A stretch of 11,745 nt of DNA from Oscillospiraceae bacterium (GTDB taxonomy: Bacteria; Bacillota; Clostridia; UMGS1883), in assembly GCA_015069065.1 (NCBI GenBank), contig SVJI01000029.1:1-11745 (forward strand), in the 5' to 3' direction. Positions 4,563 through 11,745 of this stretch are shown in pieces; within the stretch, counting starts at the first letter, position 1, and the number at the start of each line of letters is the position of its first letter. Made by a program: the position numbers and the translations under genes. The notes beneath the pieces were generated by a model. The model had not been told where the DNA came from and ran no database searches. It saw only the letters and a list, made by a program, of their open reading frames with translations.

Positions 4563-6629
4563 ATGAAAAGAATAGTTTCACTGACGCTTGCACTGGTAAT
4601 GCTCATAATCCCAATGGCGGTATTTGCAGACAGTGTTGTTTCAGAGGATATGCAGCGTGTTCTGCTCATTGTAAAATCAAAAGTAAGCGTTCCCGCAGAG
4701 CTTAGTGAGTTTTCAGGTCACGTTACCACTGGTAAAGACAGAAAAACCTATACCTTTGAGTGGAACGATAAGGAATATAATAAATCCATGTCGGTTTCTT
4801 GTGACGAGCAGGGCAGAATCAACTCGTACTACAATTATTCTGTAGGTAATTCAGAAAAGAAACTGTCTACTGTATCAAAACAGGAAATTATTGATTTTGC
4901 GCACACATTTTTAAAACAGACAATTCCCGAGGCATTTGAAAATGAAGAAGATAAGCTCATATATGATGAATCAACATATAATGCACGGGGGAATCTGCGC
5001 TATTCTCTGGAATTTAAAAGATACAGAAATCACCTTATGGTAAAGGACAATTCTGCTTCCATAACGTTAAGCATTACAGACGATAAAATTCATGTGCGTA
5101 ATATGTCGGTTAATTTTGAATATGACGCATCCTTTGAGGAAGAAACACAGGATATAGAGAATTTTTCAGAAAAGTATAAGGAAGCATTCCCACTTGAGCT
5201 TATATACTGTGACGAGTATAATTATGAAAAGACAGCCTCAGGTATGCCTGAGGTGAAGCCGATGCTTATTTACAGAATAAAGGATGGAAATGCCGGTTAT
5301 ATTTCAATGACATCAGGGGAGGTAATTGAAGAGGACACCGAGCAGATAATTTTCAAAGAGGAAAATTCACTGACAGCCGATTCTGCAGGGGGAAGCTCGG
5401 CGAATAAGGAAATGCTGACGCAGCAAGAATTGGCAGAGCTTTCAGCAGTTGAGGGGCTTTTGAGCATAGAAACAATTGAGAAAAGTATTCGCTCATTACC
5501 GTATATAAGCCTGACGTCAGGAATGAAGCTAAGTAGCAGCCGCCTTTCTAAAAATGAAAGGGGAGAATACCTCTATGTTCTTGAATACAGGGATAGTGAT
5601 AAAGCTTCGGGAGAATATTTCAGTACAGTTGTAAATGCAAATAGCGGTAAGATAATAAGACTTTCCGCCCGCACTAACCGTGATGCGGCATCTGATGTTA
5701 ACTTGACAGAAAAACAAAAATCTGCCGCAAATGAAAAAATGCTCAAATTCATTCAAAAGGTTTGCGGTGAAGAATTTAAGCAGACACAGAAACAGTCCTC
5801 TGATTGTTACGGTGCGTACATAAATGATTTTTATGTTAGGATGGTAAACGGAATCAAGTATGTAGATAATGGTATAAGTCTTAATTTCGATGCGAAAAAT
5901 AATATAGTCCAGAGCTTTTCAGTAACATTTACTGACGGTGATTTTGCAGATGCATCTTCTGCTGTGGACGAGGCATCTGCCTATGATAAGATTCTTGAAT
6001 ATTCTCCCATTACACAAATGTACATAAAATGCGGTGGAAAATATGTCAAGGCTGCAACGCTTAAGCATCGCAATGTAACCTTAGATGCAATCAGCGGTGA
6101 TGTAAGAGAGATGTACACAGGGGACAACCCTGCATTTTCATACAGAGATATAAGAGGTCACTGGGTGGAGGATGCAGCGACTAAGCTTTCTGAAATACAG
6201 ATAGGTCTGGATGGGGAGTACCTTAACCCAGACAGTGCCATAAATCAGGAGAAGCTTTTAAGGCTTTTAGCATCAGGAATCTGGGGTAAATATTATCACA
6301 GCTATTCTACAGAAGAACTGTATGATTCCTTAATAGGTCAGAAAATTCTGACAGAGGGGGAGAAAGCTCCCGACAGTGCAGTGAAGCGCAGTGATGCATT
6401 TGTATATTTAATTCGTTTTGCACAGCTTGAAAAAATTGCGAAGTTGCAGAATACATACAAAATTGAGTATGCGGACTCCAATCTTCTTCCCGCGGAAAAT
6501 CTGGGCTACTGTGCAATTTTGAGCGGACTTGGTGTTATTTGCGGTGACGGTGGATATCTTCGCCCTGCAGATAATCTAAGTGCGGCAGAGGCAATTGTAA
6601 TGCTGTATAGATATTTGCTAACATTCTAA
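4563..6629 (+). CDS. Exported YcdB/YcdC-repeat protein with C-terminal SLH domains
   Basis: This is a 688-residue surface protein. A signal peptide (MKR, hydrophobic core, VFA before Asp) ends near residue 21. The next ~500 residues contain two YcdB/YcdC-type (PepSY-like) regions, at about 30-245 and 280-520. Each alternates beta-rich stretches with phrases such as GYISMTSGEVIEE and FSTVVNANSGKIIRLS. From about residue 527 (YRDIRGHWVEDAATKLSEI) to the end are roughly three S-layer homology modules, the last reading YADSNLLP...YLRPADNLSAAEAIVMLYRYL. SLH modules bind pyruvylated secondary wall polymer, so the protein is probably cell-wall attached; the molecular role of the YcdB/YcdC part is unknown. 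The start at 4563 is set by AAGGAGG (4548-4554) 8 nt upstream and by the signal peptide. In-frame ATGs at 4503 and 4557 are poorer. A strong terminator follows. Confidence 0.88.
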   Translation: MKRIVSLTLALVMLIIPMAVFADSVVSEDMQRVLLIVKSKVSVPAELSEFSGHVTTGKDRKTYTFEWNDKEYNKSMSVSCDEQGRINSYYNYSVGNSEKKLSTVSKQEIIDFAHTFLKQTIPEAFENEEDKLIYDESTYNARGNLRYSLEFKRYRNHLMVKDNSASITLSITDDKIHVRNMSVNFEYDASFEEETQDIENFSEKYKEAFPLELIYCDEYNYEKTASGMPEVKPMLIYRIKDGNAGYISMTSGEVIEEDTEQIIFKEENSLTADSAGGSSANKEMLTQQELAELSAVEGLLSIETIEKSIRSLPYISLTSGMKLSSSRLSKNERGEYLYVLEYRDSDKASGEYFSTVVNANSGKIIRLSARTNRDAASDVNLTEKQKSAANEKMLKFIQKVCGEEFKQTQKQSSDCYGAYINDFYVRMVNGIKYVDNGISLNFDAKNNIVQSFSVTFTDGDFADASSAVDEASAYDKILEYSPITQMYIKCGGKYVKAATLKHRNVTLDAISGDVREMYTGDNPAFSYRDIRGHWVEDAATKLSEIQIGLDGEYLNPDSAINQEKLLRLLASGIWGKYYHSYSTEELYDSLIGQKILTEGEKAPDSAVKRSDAFVYLIRFAQLEKIAKLQNTYKIEYADSNLLPAENLGYCAILSGLGVICGDGGYLRPADNLSAAEAIVMLYRYLLTF

Positions 6630-6637
6630 AATACATG

Positions 6638-6671
6638 GAACTGCGACAGATAATCTGTCGCAGTTCTTTTT
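6638..6671 (+). terminator. Strong intrinsic terminator after the SLH protein gene
   Basis: A perfect 13-bp stem, GAACTGCGACAGA (6638-6650) and TCTGTCGCAGTTC (6654-6666), has a 3-nt loop and is followed by TTTTT (6667-6671). It separates the 2304-6629 gene run from the bile salt hydrolase gene. Confidence 0.95.
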
Positions 6672-6725
6672 GTATCAGAGCACAGAAATTTACACATAAT
6701 AACCAAAAAGCACAGGGGGAGCAAT

Positions 6726-7697
6726 ATGTGTACAGCTATTTCCGTAAAAGTAAATGACCACTACTTCGGCAGAAATCTGGATTATGAGCATACCTTTGGT
6801 GAAAAAATAACCGTAACACCACGAAACTATCTCTTTAAGTTCATAAACGGCAGTGAGATAAAGCAGCACTACTCAATTATAGGCATGGCACTGCCATGTG
6901 GGGGATATCCACTGTATTTTGATGCAACCAATGAAGCAGGGTTAAGTATGGCAGGGCTTAATTTCCCTGATAATGCAGTGTATATGAAAAGCCTTGTCGG
7001 CAGGGATAATATTGCAGCCTATGAATTTATTCCTTGGATTCTGTCGCAATGCAAATCCGTACCCGAGTCAAGGCATTTGCTCGAAAAAATAAATATAACA
7101 GACCATCCTTTCAGCGAAAATATGCCGCCGACACCACTTCACTGGATAATAGCGGACAGAGATTCGTCTGTAACGGTTGAACAGACAAAGTGCGGTCTGA
7201 ACATCTATGAAAACCCTGTTGGTGTATTGACAAATAATCCGGAGTTTAATATACAGCTTTTCAATCTGGCAAACTATATGAATGTTTCCTCTTCCGAGCC
7301 TGTAAATAGATTTTCCGATAAAATCAATTTGCAGCCCTATAGTCGTGGAATGGGCGGTATAGGTATCCCCGGTGATATTTCCTCCATGTCAAGATTTGTC
7401 AGAGCAACATTTGTAAAGCTGAATTCAATATACGGTGAGACGGAAAAGGAGGCAGTAAACCAGTTTTTCCATGTTCTTTACTCTGTTTATCAGCAAAAGG
7501 GATGCGCACAGGTAAATGATATGTATGAAGTGACAAACTATACCTCGTGCTGCAATACGGACAGAGGGATTTACTACTATACAACCTACAACAACAGCAC
7601 TGTAAATGCAGTTGATATGCACAGAGAAAATCTTGACGGGGATGAGATTGTAGCATACGCTCCCTTGGAAAGTGAGGAATTTAATTTCGTTAATTGA
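6726..7697 (+). CDS. bsh: Bile salt hydrolase (choloylglycine hydrolase, Ntn-hydrolase family)
   Basis: This 323-residue enzyme removes glycine or taurine from conjugated bile acids. It is an N-terminal nucleophile hydrolase: removal of Met1 exposes Cys2 of MCTAI as the catalytic residue. Other active-site positions are present: Arg16 and Asp19 in FGRNLDYE, Asn79 in AGLNF, the Asn pair 170-171 in LTNNPEF, and the Arg-containing SRFVRATF motif near 223-226. Blocks such as TPRNYLFKF, FEFIPWIL-like YEFIPWILSQC, YSRGMGGIGIPGD and GIYYYTTYNN are typical of Gram-positive BSHs rather than penicillin V acylases. There is no signal peptide, so it acts in the cytoplasm. GGGGGAG sits about 4 nt before the ATG. 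A weak promoter candidate, TTGTAT (6670-6675) with CATAAT (6695-6700) and a 19-nt spacer, lies after the upstream terminator. The gene appears monocistronic. Confidence 0.95.
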   Translation: MCTAISVKVNDHYFGRNLDYEHTFGEKITVTPRNYLFKFINGSEIKQHYSIIGMALPCGGYPLYFDATNEAGLSMAGLNFPDNAVYMKSLVGRDNIAAYEFIPWILSQCKSVPESRHLLEKINITDHPFSENMPPTPLHWIIADRDSSVTVEQTKCGLNIYENPVGVLTNNPEFNIQLFNLANYMNVSSSEPVNRFSDKINLQPYSRGMGGIGIPGDISSMSRFVRATFVKLNSIYGETEKEAVNQFFHVLYSVYQQKGCAQVNDMYEVTNYTSCCNTDRGIYYYTTYNNSTVNAVDMHRENLDGDEIVAYAPLESEEFNFVN

Positions 7698-7744
7698 AAG
7701 TCGGGCTGTTCGTAAAAAAAATAGAAACTTGTCGAAAAAAGTTG

Positions 7745-7772
7745 TTGCTTTTCTTTTTATGTATTATATAAT
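7745..7772 (+). promoter_or_regulatory. Putative sigma-A promoter of the CLC gene
   Basis: A perfect -10 box TATAAT (7767-7772) is preceded by a weak -35, TTGCTT (7745-7750), at 16 nt. It lies about 48 nt before the TTG start, in the 122-nt gap after bsh. Confidence 0.55.
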
Positions 7773-7819
7773 AGTTGTCATAAAGCTGAAAAAACACTTT
7801 TACAAAGGAGACAGTTATC

Positions 7820-9076
7820 TTGAACAGCATTAAGACAAATTTGAAATTTTCAACCGACTATGTTCTGGCCTTTTTGAAATGGACAGTCCTCTCTGTATTT
7901 GTAGGTCTTATAGGCGGTGTACTGGGCAGCGTTTTTCATATCTGCATTGACCGCGTGACAGAGCTTCGTATGGAACATGGATTTTTATTGTTTTTGCTTC
8001 CCCTCGGCGGCCTTTTAATAGCCGCGATGTATCACCTTTTCAGTTCAAAGGGGCGCATTGATACAAACCGTGTCATAGAATCCGTCCGCGAAAATGAGAA
8101 AGTTCCTCTCGTGATGATACCTCTTATTTTTATCAGCACTGTTATAACGCATATGCTTGGCGGCTCTGCCGGCAGAGAGGGTGCGGCGCTTCAGCTTGGA
8201 GGCAGTGTCGGATATAACGTGGGTAAGCTTTTGCGCCTGAATGAGAAGAGTATGCGCATAATCATCATGTCAGGAATGAGCAGCGTATTTGCAGCACTAT
8301 TCGGAACACCACTCACAGCAGCGGTTTTTTCCATTGAAGTGATAAGTGTCGGTGTTTTGCATTACGCGGGACTTGTACCGTGTGTAACGGCATCTGTGGT
8401 CGCATATACTGTTTCCCGAAAATTCGGGCTTGGCGGTGTGCGCTTTGATAATGTAGTGATGGAGCAGTTTGCAGTATCATCCTTTGCTAAGGTTGCCATT
8501 CTTGCCCTATTGTGCGCACTTGTAAGTATATTGTTTTGCGCTGCCATAAAAAAGTGTGAGCATCTTATGGACAGGATGCTTCGCAACAGATATTTACGTA
8601 CATTTATCGGTGGTTTGATTATAGCTCTGCTTTCACTTATATTAAATACCCGTGACTATAACGGTGCAGGTATGGATGTAATTACACGCGCGATGAATGG
8701 AGAAACAGGTGGCGCGGCATTCCTGCTGAAAATAATTTTTACCGCAATTACAATTTCCGCCGGATTTAAAGGGGGAGAGATTGTCCCCGCATTTTTCATC
8801 GGTTCAACCTTTGGATGCGTTTTGGCACCATTGTTGGGCTTAAATCCGTCCTTTGCAGCGGCGATTGGTTTTGTTGCACTTTTCTGCGGTGTTGTAAACT
8901 GTCCTGTAGCGTCAATCATTCTTTCTATAGAGGTGTTTGGTGCAGAGGGATTACTGTTTTTTGCACTCGCCTGCAGTATAAGCTACATGATGTCAGGCTG
9001 CTTCGGGCTTTATCATAGCCAGAAAATAGTTTATTCAAAGCTTGATGACGAATATATAGATATAAATACAATTTAA
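7820..9076 (+). CDS. CLC-family anion channel/antiporter (chloride or fluoride type)
   Basis: This is a 418-residue integral membrane protein of the CLC family with the usual dense set of helices and no C-terminal CBS domains. The GREG motif at 118-121 (GGSAGREGAALQLGGSVG) carries the gating glutamate Glu120. The second anion-path motif is GFKGGEIVPAFFIG, and the pseudo-repeat FGTPLTAAVFSIEV / GVVNCPVASIILSIEVFG is clear. The canonical GSGIP motif of chloride CLCs is not seen; IDTNRVIESV stands at that place. GREG, GGE-x2-P and the missing Ser recall bacterial fluoride-exporting CLCs, so the transported ion is uncertain. The start is TTG at 7820, set by AAAGGAG (7804-7810) at 9 nt. I saw no fluoride riboswitch upstream. 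The gene ends just before a terminator shared with groEL. Confidence 0.9.
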   Translation: MNSIKTNLKFSTDYVLAFLKWTVLSVFVGLIGGVLGSVFHICIDRVTELRMEHGFLLFLLPLGGLLIAAMYHLFSSKGRIDTNRVIESVRENEKVPLVMIPLIFISTVITHMLGGSAGREGAALQLGGSVGYNVGKLLRLNEKSMRIIIMSGMSSVFAALFGTPLTAAVFSIEVISVGVLHYAGLVPCVTASVVAYTVSRKFGLGGVRFDNVVMEQFAVSSFAKVAILALLCALVSILFCAAIKKCEHLMDRMLRNRYLRTFIGGLIIALLSLILNTRDYNGAGMDVITRAMNGETGGAAFLLKIIFTAITISAGFKGGEIVPAFFIGSTFGCVLAPLLGLNPSFAAAIGFVALFCGVVNCPVASIILSIEVFGAEGLLFFALACSISYMMSGCFGLYHSQKIVYSKLDDEYIDINTI

Positions 9077-9095
9077 ATTAGTGATGATAAGTAAA

Positions 9096-9133
9096 AAAAG
9101 GAGCTATAGCGGTTTTTCGCTATAGCTCCTTTT
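9096..9133. terminator. Bidirectional intrinsic terminator between the CLC gene and groEL
   Basis: AAAAGGAGCTATAGCG (9096-9111) pairs with CGCTATAGCTCCTTTT (9118-9133) around a 6-nt loop. Seven A's at 9093-9099 give a T7 tract on the minus strand for groEL; TTTT at 9130-9133 serves the plus strand. Confidence 0.92.
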
Positions 9134-9158
9134 GAATTAGACTCTGTAAAGATGGTTA

Positions 9159-10802
9159 TCAATACATTCCGCCCATACCGCCGCCCATAGCAGCAGCCTG
9201 TGCAGCAGCTGCTGCAGCGCTGTCATCCTTGGGCTTATCTGCAACGATGCTCTCTGTTGTAAGAACCATGCTTGCAACACTTGCAGCATTCTGCAGAGCG
9301 CTTCTCGTAACCTTGGCAGGGTCAACGATACCTGCTTTCATCATATCAACATATTCGTCTGTCAATGCGTTGTAGCCGATGCCTGCATCACTTGTCTTTA
9401 TCTTTTCAACAACAACTGCACCCTCGATACCTGCATTTGCACAAATCTGCTTAACAGGCTCTTCAATTGCACGAAGAACGATTGCCGCACCTGTCTTTTC
9501 GTCGCCTGTAAGTGTCTCGGTAAGCTCCTTAACACAGCTTGTTGCAGCGATATAGCTTGTGCCGCCGCCTGCAACGATACCCTCTTCAACAGCGGCTCTT
9601 GTTGCTGCCAGAGCATCTTCAATGCGGAGCTTCATTTCTTTCATTTCTGTTTCTGTAGCTGCACCAACCTTGATAACAGCAACACCGCCTGAAAGCTTAG
9701 CCAGTCTTTCCTGAAGCTTTTCACGGTCGAAATCACTTGTAGTGCTTTCGATTTCGCTGCGAATCTGGCTAACTCTGTCGCGGATAGCCTGAGTATCACC
9801 CAGACCGTCAACGAGGATTGTTGCTTCCTTAAGGATTTTAGCCTGACGGCAACGTCCGAGCTGACTGAAATCAGCTTCTTTAAGGTCAAGACCAAGCTCG
9901 TCACTGATTACAGTGCCGCCTGTAAGGATAGCGATATCCTGAAGCATAGCCTTTCTTCTGTCACCAAAGCCGGGTGCCTTAACAGCAACACATGTAAATG
10001 TACCACGGAGCTTATTAACGATAAGTGTTGTCAAAGCTTCGCCCTCGATATCCTCTGCAATGATAAGGAGCTTCTTACCCTGCTGAACAATCTGCTCAAG
10101 AATGGGGAGAATGTCCTGTATATTTGCAATCTTCTTATCAGTGATAAGAATGTAGGGGTCGTCAAGAACAGCTTCCATTTTCTCTGTATCTGTTACCATG
10201 TAGGGAGAAAGGTAGCCGCGGTCAAACTGCATACCCTCAACAACTTCACTGTATGTTTCTGCGGTTTTACCCTCTTCGATAGTGATAACACCGTCATTTG
10301 AAACCTTTTCCATAGCATCGGCGATAAGTGTACCAATCTTTTCATCACCTGCAGATATTGAAGCAACGCGTGCAATATCGTCTTTGCCGTTAACTTTCTT
10401 TGCACTCTTTACGATGCACTCAACTGCTGTGTCAACAGCCTTTGCAATACCGCGTCTGAGTACCATGGGGTTAGCACCTGCAGCCACGTTCTTAAGTCCC
10501 TCACGAACAAGTGCCTGTGCCAGAAGTGTAGCGGTAGTAGTACCGTCACCCGCTACATCGTTTGTCTTTGTAGCAACTTCACGAACAAGCTGAGCGCCCA
10601 TGTTCTCAAAGGGGTTTTCAAGTTCAATTTCTTTTGCGATTGTAACACCGTCATTAGTGATAAGGGGTGCGCCGAACTTCTTTTCGAGAACAACGTTTCT
10701 GCCCTTAGGTCCGAGTGTTACCTTAACAGTATCAGCGAGCTGATTTACGCCGCTTTCAAGCGCTTTGCGCGCTTCTTCACCAAATAAAATATTCTTAGCC
10801 AT
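9159..10802 (-). CDS. groEL: Chaperonin GroEL (Hsp60)
   Basis: This 547-residue large chaperonin subunit forms the double heptameric ring that folds proteins with GroES and ATP. The full-length family signature is present. The N-terminus is MAKNILFGEEARKALESGV, and the ATP-binding residues are Asp51 in NDGVTIAKE and Asp86 in AGDGTTTATLL. The AAVEEGIVAGGG signature follows, and the C-terminal tail is GGM-rich (MGGGMGGMY), slightly unusual in ending in Tyr after an Ala-rich run. The start has AAGGAGTG (10811-10818) upstream. The gene lies 19 nt after groES and is cotranscribed with it. TGA at 9159-9161 is followed at once by TAA (9156-9158), a tandem stop. Transcription ends at the hairpin at 9096-9133. 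Confidence 0.98.
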   Translation of the reverse strand: MAKNILFGEEARKALESGVNQLADTVKVTLGPKGRNVVLEKKFGAPLITNDGVTIAKEIELENPFENMGAQLVREVATKTNDVAGDGTTTATLLAQALVREGLKNVAAGANPMVLRRGIAKAVDTAVECIVKSAKKVNGKDDIARVASISAGDEKIGTLIADAMEKVSNDGVITIEEGKTAETYSEVVEGMQFDRGYLSPYMVTDTEKMEAVLDDPYILITDKKIANIQDILPILEQIVQQGKKLLIIAEDIEGEALTTLIVNKLRGTFTCVAVKAPGFGDRRKAMLQDIAILTGGTVISDELGLDLKEADFSQLGRCRQAKILKEATILVDGLGDTQAIRDRVSQIRSEIESTTSDFDREKLQERLAKLSGGVAVIKVGAATETEMKEMKLRIEDALAATRAAVEEGIVAGGGTSYIAATSCVKELTETLTGDEKTGAAIVLRAIEEPVKQICANAGIEGAVVVEKIKTSDAGIGYNALTDEYVDMMKAGIVDPAKVTRSALQNAASVASMVLTTESIVADKPKDDSAAAAAAQAAAMGGGMGGMY

Positions 10803-10821
10803 ACCTGATTCACTCCTTGTA

Positions 10822-11106
10822 TTAATCTAATTTTGCAAGAATTTCGTTTTGACGAAGGATTGTATATTCAACACCGTCAAGCTTAACTTCTGTGCCTGCA
10901 TATTTGCTGAGAAGCACCTTGTCGCCAACCTTAACTTCCATTGTTACTTCCTTACCGTCAACAACGCCGCCGGGGCCTACAGCAACAACCTCTGCATACT
11001 GGGGCTTTTCCTTAGCACTGCCGGGGAGAACGATACCGCTTTTGGTTGTTTCCTCCGTTTCAACCATTTTAATAACGACTCTGTCGCCAAGTGGTTTGAT
11101 AGTCAT
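10822..11106 (-). CDS. groES: Co-chaperonin GroES (Hsp10)
   Basis: This 94-residue co-chaperonin is the heptameric lid of the GroEL chamber. It begins MTIKPLGDRVVIKMVETEE and carries the mobile loop (TTKSGIVLPGSAKEKPQ, about residues 20-36) whose Ile-Val-Leu binds GroEL. It then has the VVAVGPG beta-hairpin roof region, VKVGDKVLLSKYAGTEVK, and the ILRQNEILAKL ending. Length is normal. AGGAGGT (11114-11120 on the minus strand) precedes the ATG by 7 nt. It is the first gene of groES-groEL. Confidence 0.98.
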   Translation of the reverse strand: MTIKPLGDRVVIKMVETEETTKSGIVLPGSAKEKPQYAEVVAVGPGGVVDGKEVTMEVKVGDKVLLSKYAGTEVKLDGVEYTILRQNEILAKLD

Positions 11107-11120
11107 ATATATTACCTCCT

Positions 11121-11289
11121 ATAATAAAAATACTAAATAATATTCAAAAATATATATTACCTACAAATATATATAATACCACATTTAGAAAAAATTTCAA
11201 CACTTACATGGAAAAATTTATTTTAAATTCATAATTTATAATAATTACATATATTACAACATATTTTATTGTAGAAAGGTTGTGGATAT
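11121..11289. other. Divergent AT-rich intergenic region between groES and the edge gene
   Basis: About 170 nt of A/T-dominated sequence. It holds the groES promoter candidate on the minus strand and a TATAAT at 11237-11242 on the plus strand without a convincing -35. No repeats or RNA genes were seen. Confidence 0.6.
11173..11200 (-). promoter_or_regulatory. Putative sigma-A promoter of groES-groEL
   Basis: On the minus strand TTGAAA (11195-11200) is followed after 16 nt by TATTAT (11173-11178), about 67 nt before the groES start. No CIRCE inverted repeat (TTAGCACTC-N9-GAGTGCTAA) occurs between it and the gene, or elsewhere in 11107-11289. Confidence 0.6.
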
Positions 11290-11745
11290 ATGGAAAAAGT
11301 AGTCGAACTTACTCCACTGGCGGAGATGGGAAAAGGCCGAGTGCGTGTAACGGATAACAGCGTTGAAATTGATATTACCGGTATCAATGGCGGGATGAAA
11401 GCATGGCTTATAGGCGGAGAGGCAGTAGCCATAGGAAATATTGTTGATGGAAAGTTGAAAAAACAGATAAATACACAGATGCATAGCGGGGTGCTTATTA
11501 CGCAAAGTGGCAGGCAGATGCTTCTGGGAATGTACAGGGATGAGCTTGCGGAAAAAACACAGGAGGAAACGGTAAATGAGGAAAAAGTGATAGAGATTGC
11601 GGAAAAAACAACGGATATACCGTTTAACGTACTGGGGTTTGACTGGGAGAGGGTTACATGCCGCAGATTTGAAAACATCGCCCGCGAACTCAGGTATATT
11701 CTCAGCAATAAAAGCGTGTACGAAAATTATAAGAAATACGGACAT
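11290..11745 (+). CDS. Hypothetical protein, N-terminal 152 residues (runs off the right edge)
   Basis: The frame from the ATG at 11290 stays open to the end of the window, divergent from groES. I do not recognise the product with confidence. It starts MEKVVELTPLAEMGKGRVRV and continues with Gly- and Val-rich, beta-strand-like sequence (VEIDITGINGGMKAWLIGG, then HSGVLITQSGRQMLLGMY). A highly charged Glu/Lys linker (about residues 88-112) follows, then an F-D-W-E-R-V segment and RELRYILSNKSVYENYKKYGH at the edge. No signal peptide or membrane segment is visible, so it is probably cytoplasmic. The two-part layout, a small beta domain, linker and a second domain that reads on, is a description only. 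AAAGG (11275-11279) is 10 nt from the ATG. The minus-strand open frames over the same bases have implausible Ser/Phe/Cys-rich composition and no RBS. Confidence 0.7.
   Translation, partial: MEKVVELTPLAEMGKGRVRVTDNSVEIDITGINGGMKAWLIGGEAVAIGNIVDGKLKKQINTQMHSGVLITQSGRQMLLGMYRDELAEKTQEETVNEEKVIEIAEKTTDIPFNVLGFDWERVTCRRFENIARELRYILSNKSVYENYKKYGH

Noticed and set aside
7698..7819. Fluoride riboswitch upstream of the CLC gene
   Set aside because: I could not find the conserved pseudoknot core sequences by eye; the region is mainly A/T with a promoter-like -10 box.
10282..10593. Plus-strand open frame antisense to groEL
   Set aside because: It is a shadow of the high-scoring groEL frame with no RBS and a biased Ala/Ser/Thr composition.
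11229..11745. Minus-strand open frames at the right edge
   Set aside because: They are Ser/Phe/Cys-rich with no RBS. The plus-strand frame from 11290 has an RBS and normal protein composition.

Overview
The window looks like part of a chromosome from a low-to-moderate GC Bacillota of class Clostridia, most likely a gut commensal. The evidence is the strong AGGAGG-type ribosome binding sites, clostridial families (DUF1653, DUF4430 lipoprotein, YcdB/YcdC-plus-SLH surface protein), a Gram-positive bile salt hydrolase and a groES-groEL operon. I cannot name the genus.

Layout, left to right. (1) 1-337: the 3' end of tgt (queuosine tRNA modification), whose stop codon sits inside its own intrinsic terminator. 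(2) About 338-2280: a strikingly AT-rich island with two unrecognised membrane-protein genes. A cluster of inverted repeats around TTTAGCA/TGCTAAA and three copies of a GCATCTAAAY motif lie in front of the genes. The first gene has a good RBS and start at 535 but an in-frame TAG at 610-612, after which the same frame stays open to 1674. (3) 2304-6629: a same-strand run with short gaps: nicotinamidase-like cysteine hydrolase, DUF1653 protein, DUF4430 lipoprotein, YghZ-type aldo/keto reductase, and a large exported YcdB/YcdC + SLH protein. A strong terminator follows at 6638-6671. (4) 6726-7697: bile salt hydrolase. (5) 7820-9076: a CLC-family anion channel/antiporter with a TTG start behind a plausible promoter. 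(6) 9096-9133: a bidirectional terminator shared with the convergent groEL. (7) 9159-11106, minus strand: groES-groEL with a sigma-A-like promoter but no CIRCE operator. (8) 11290 to the right edge: the N-terminal part of an unrecognised protein, divergent from groES.

Most of the window is ordinary housekeeping and accessory metabolism. BSH, CLC and the surface protein fit life in the intestine (bile and ion stress, envelope), but nothing shows that they act together. The least explained part is the AT-rich island with its repeats and amber-interrupted gene. It could be a recombination-assembled cassette region, but that is inference from three short repeats in one window.
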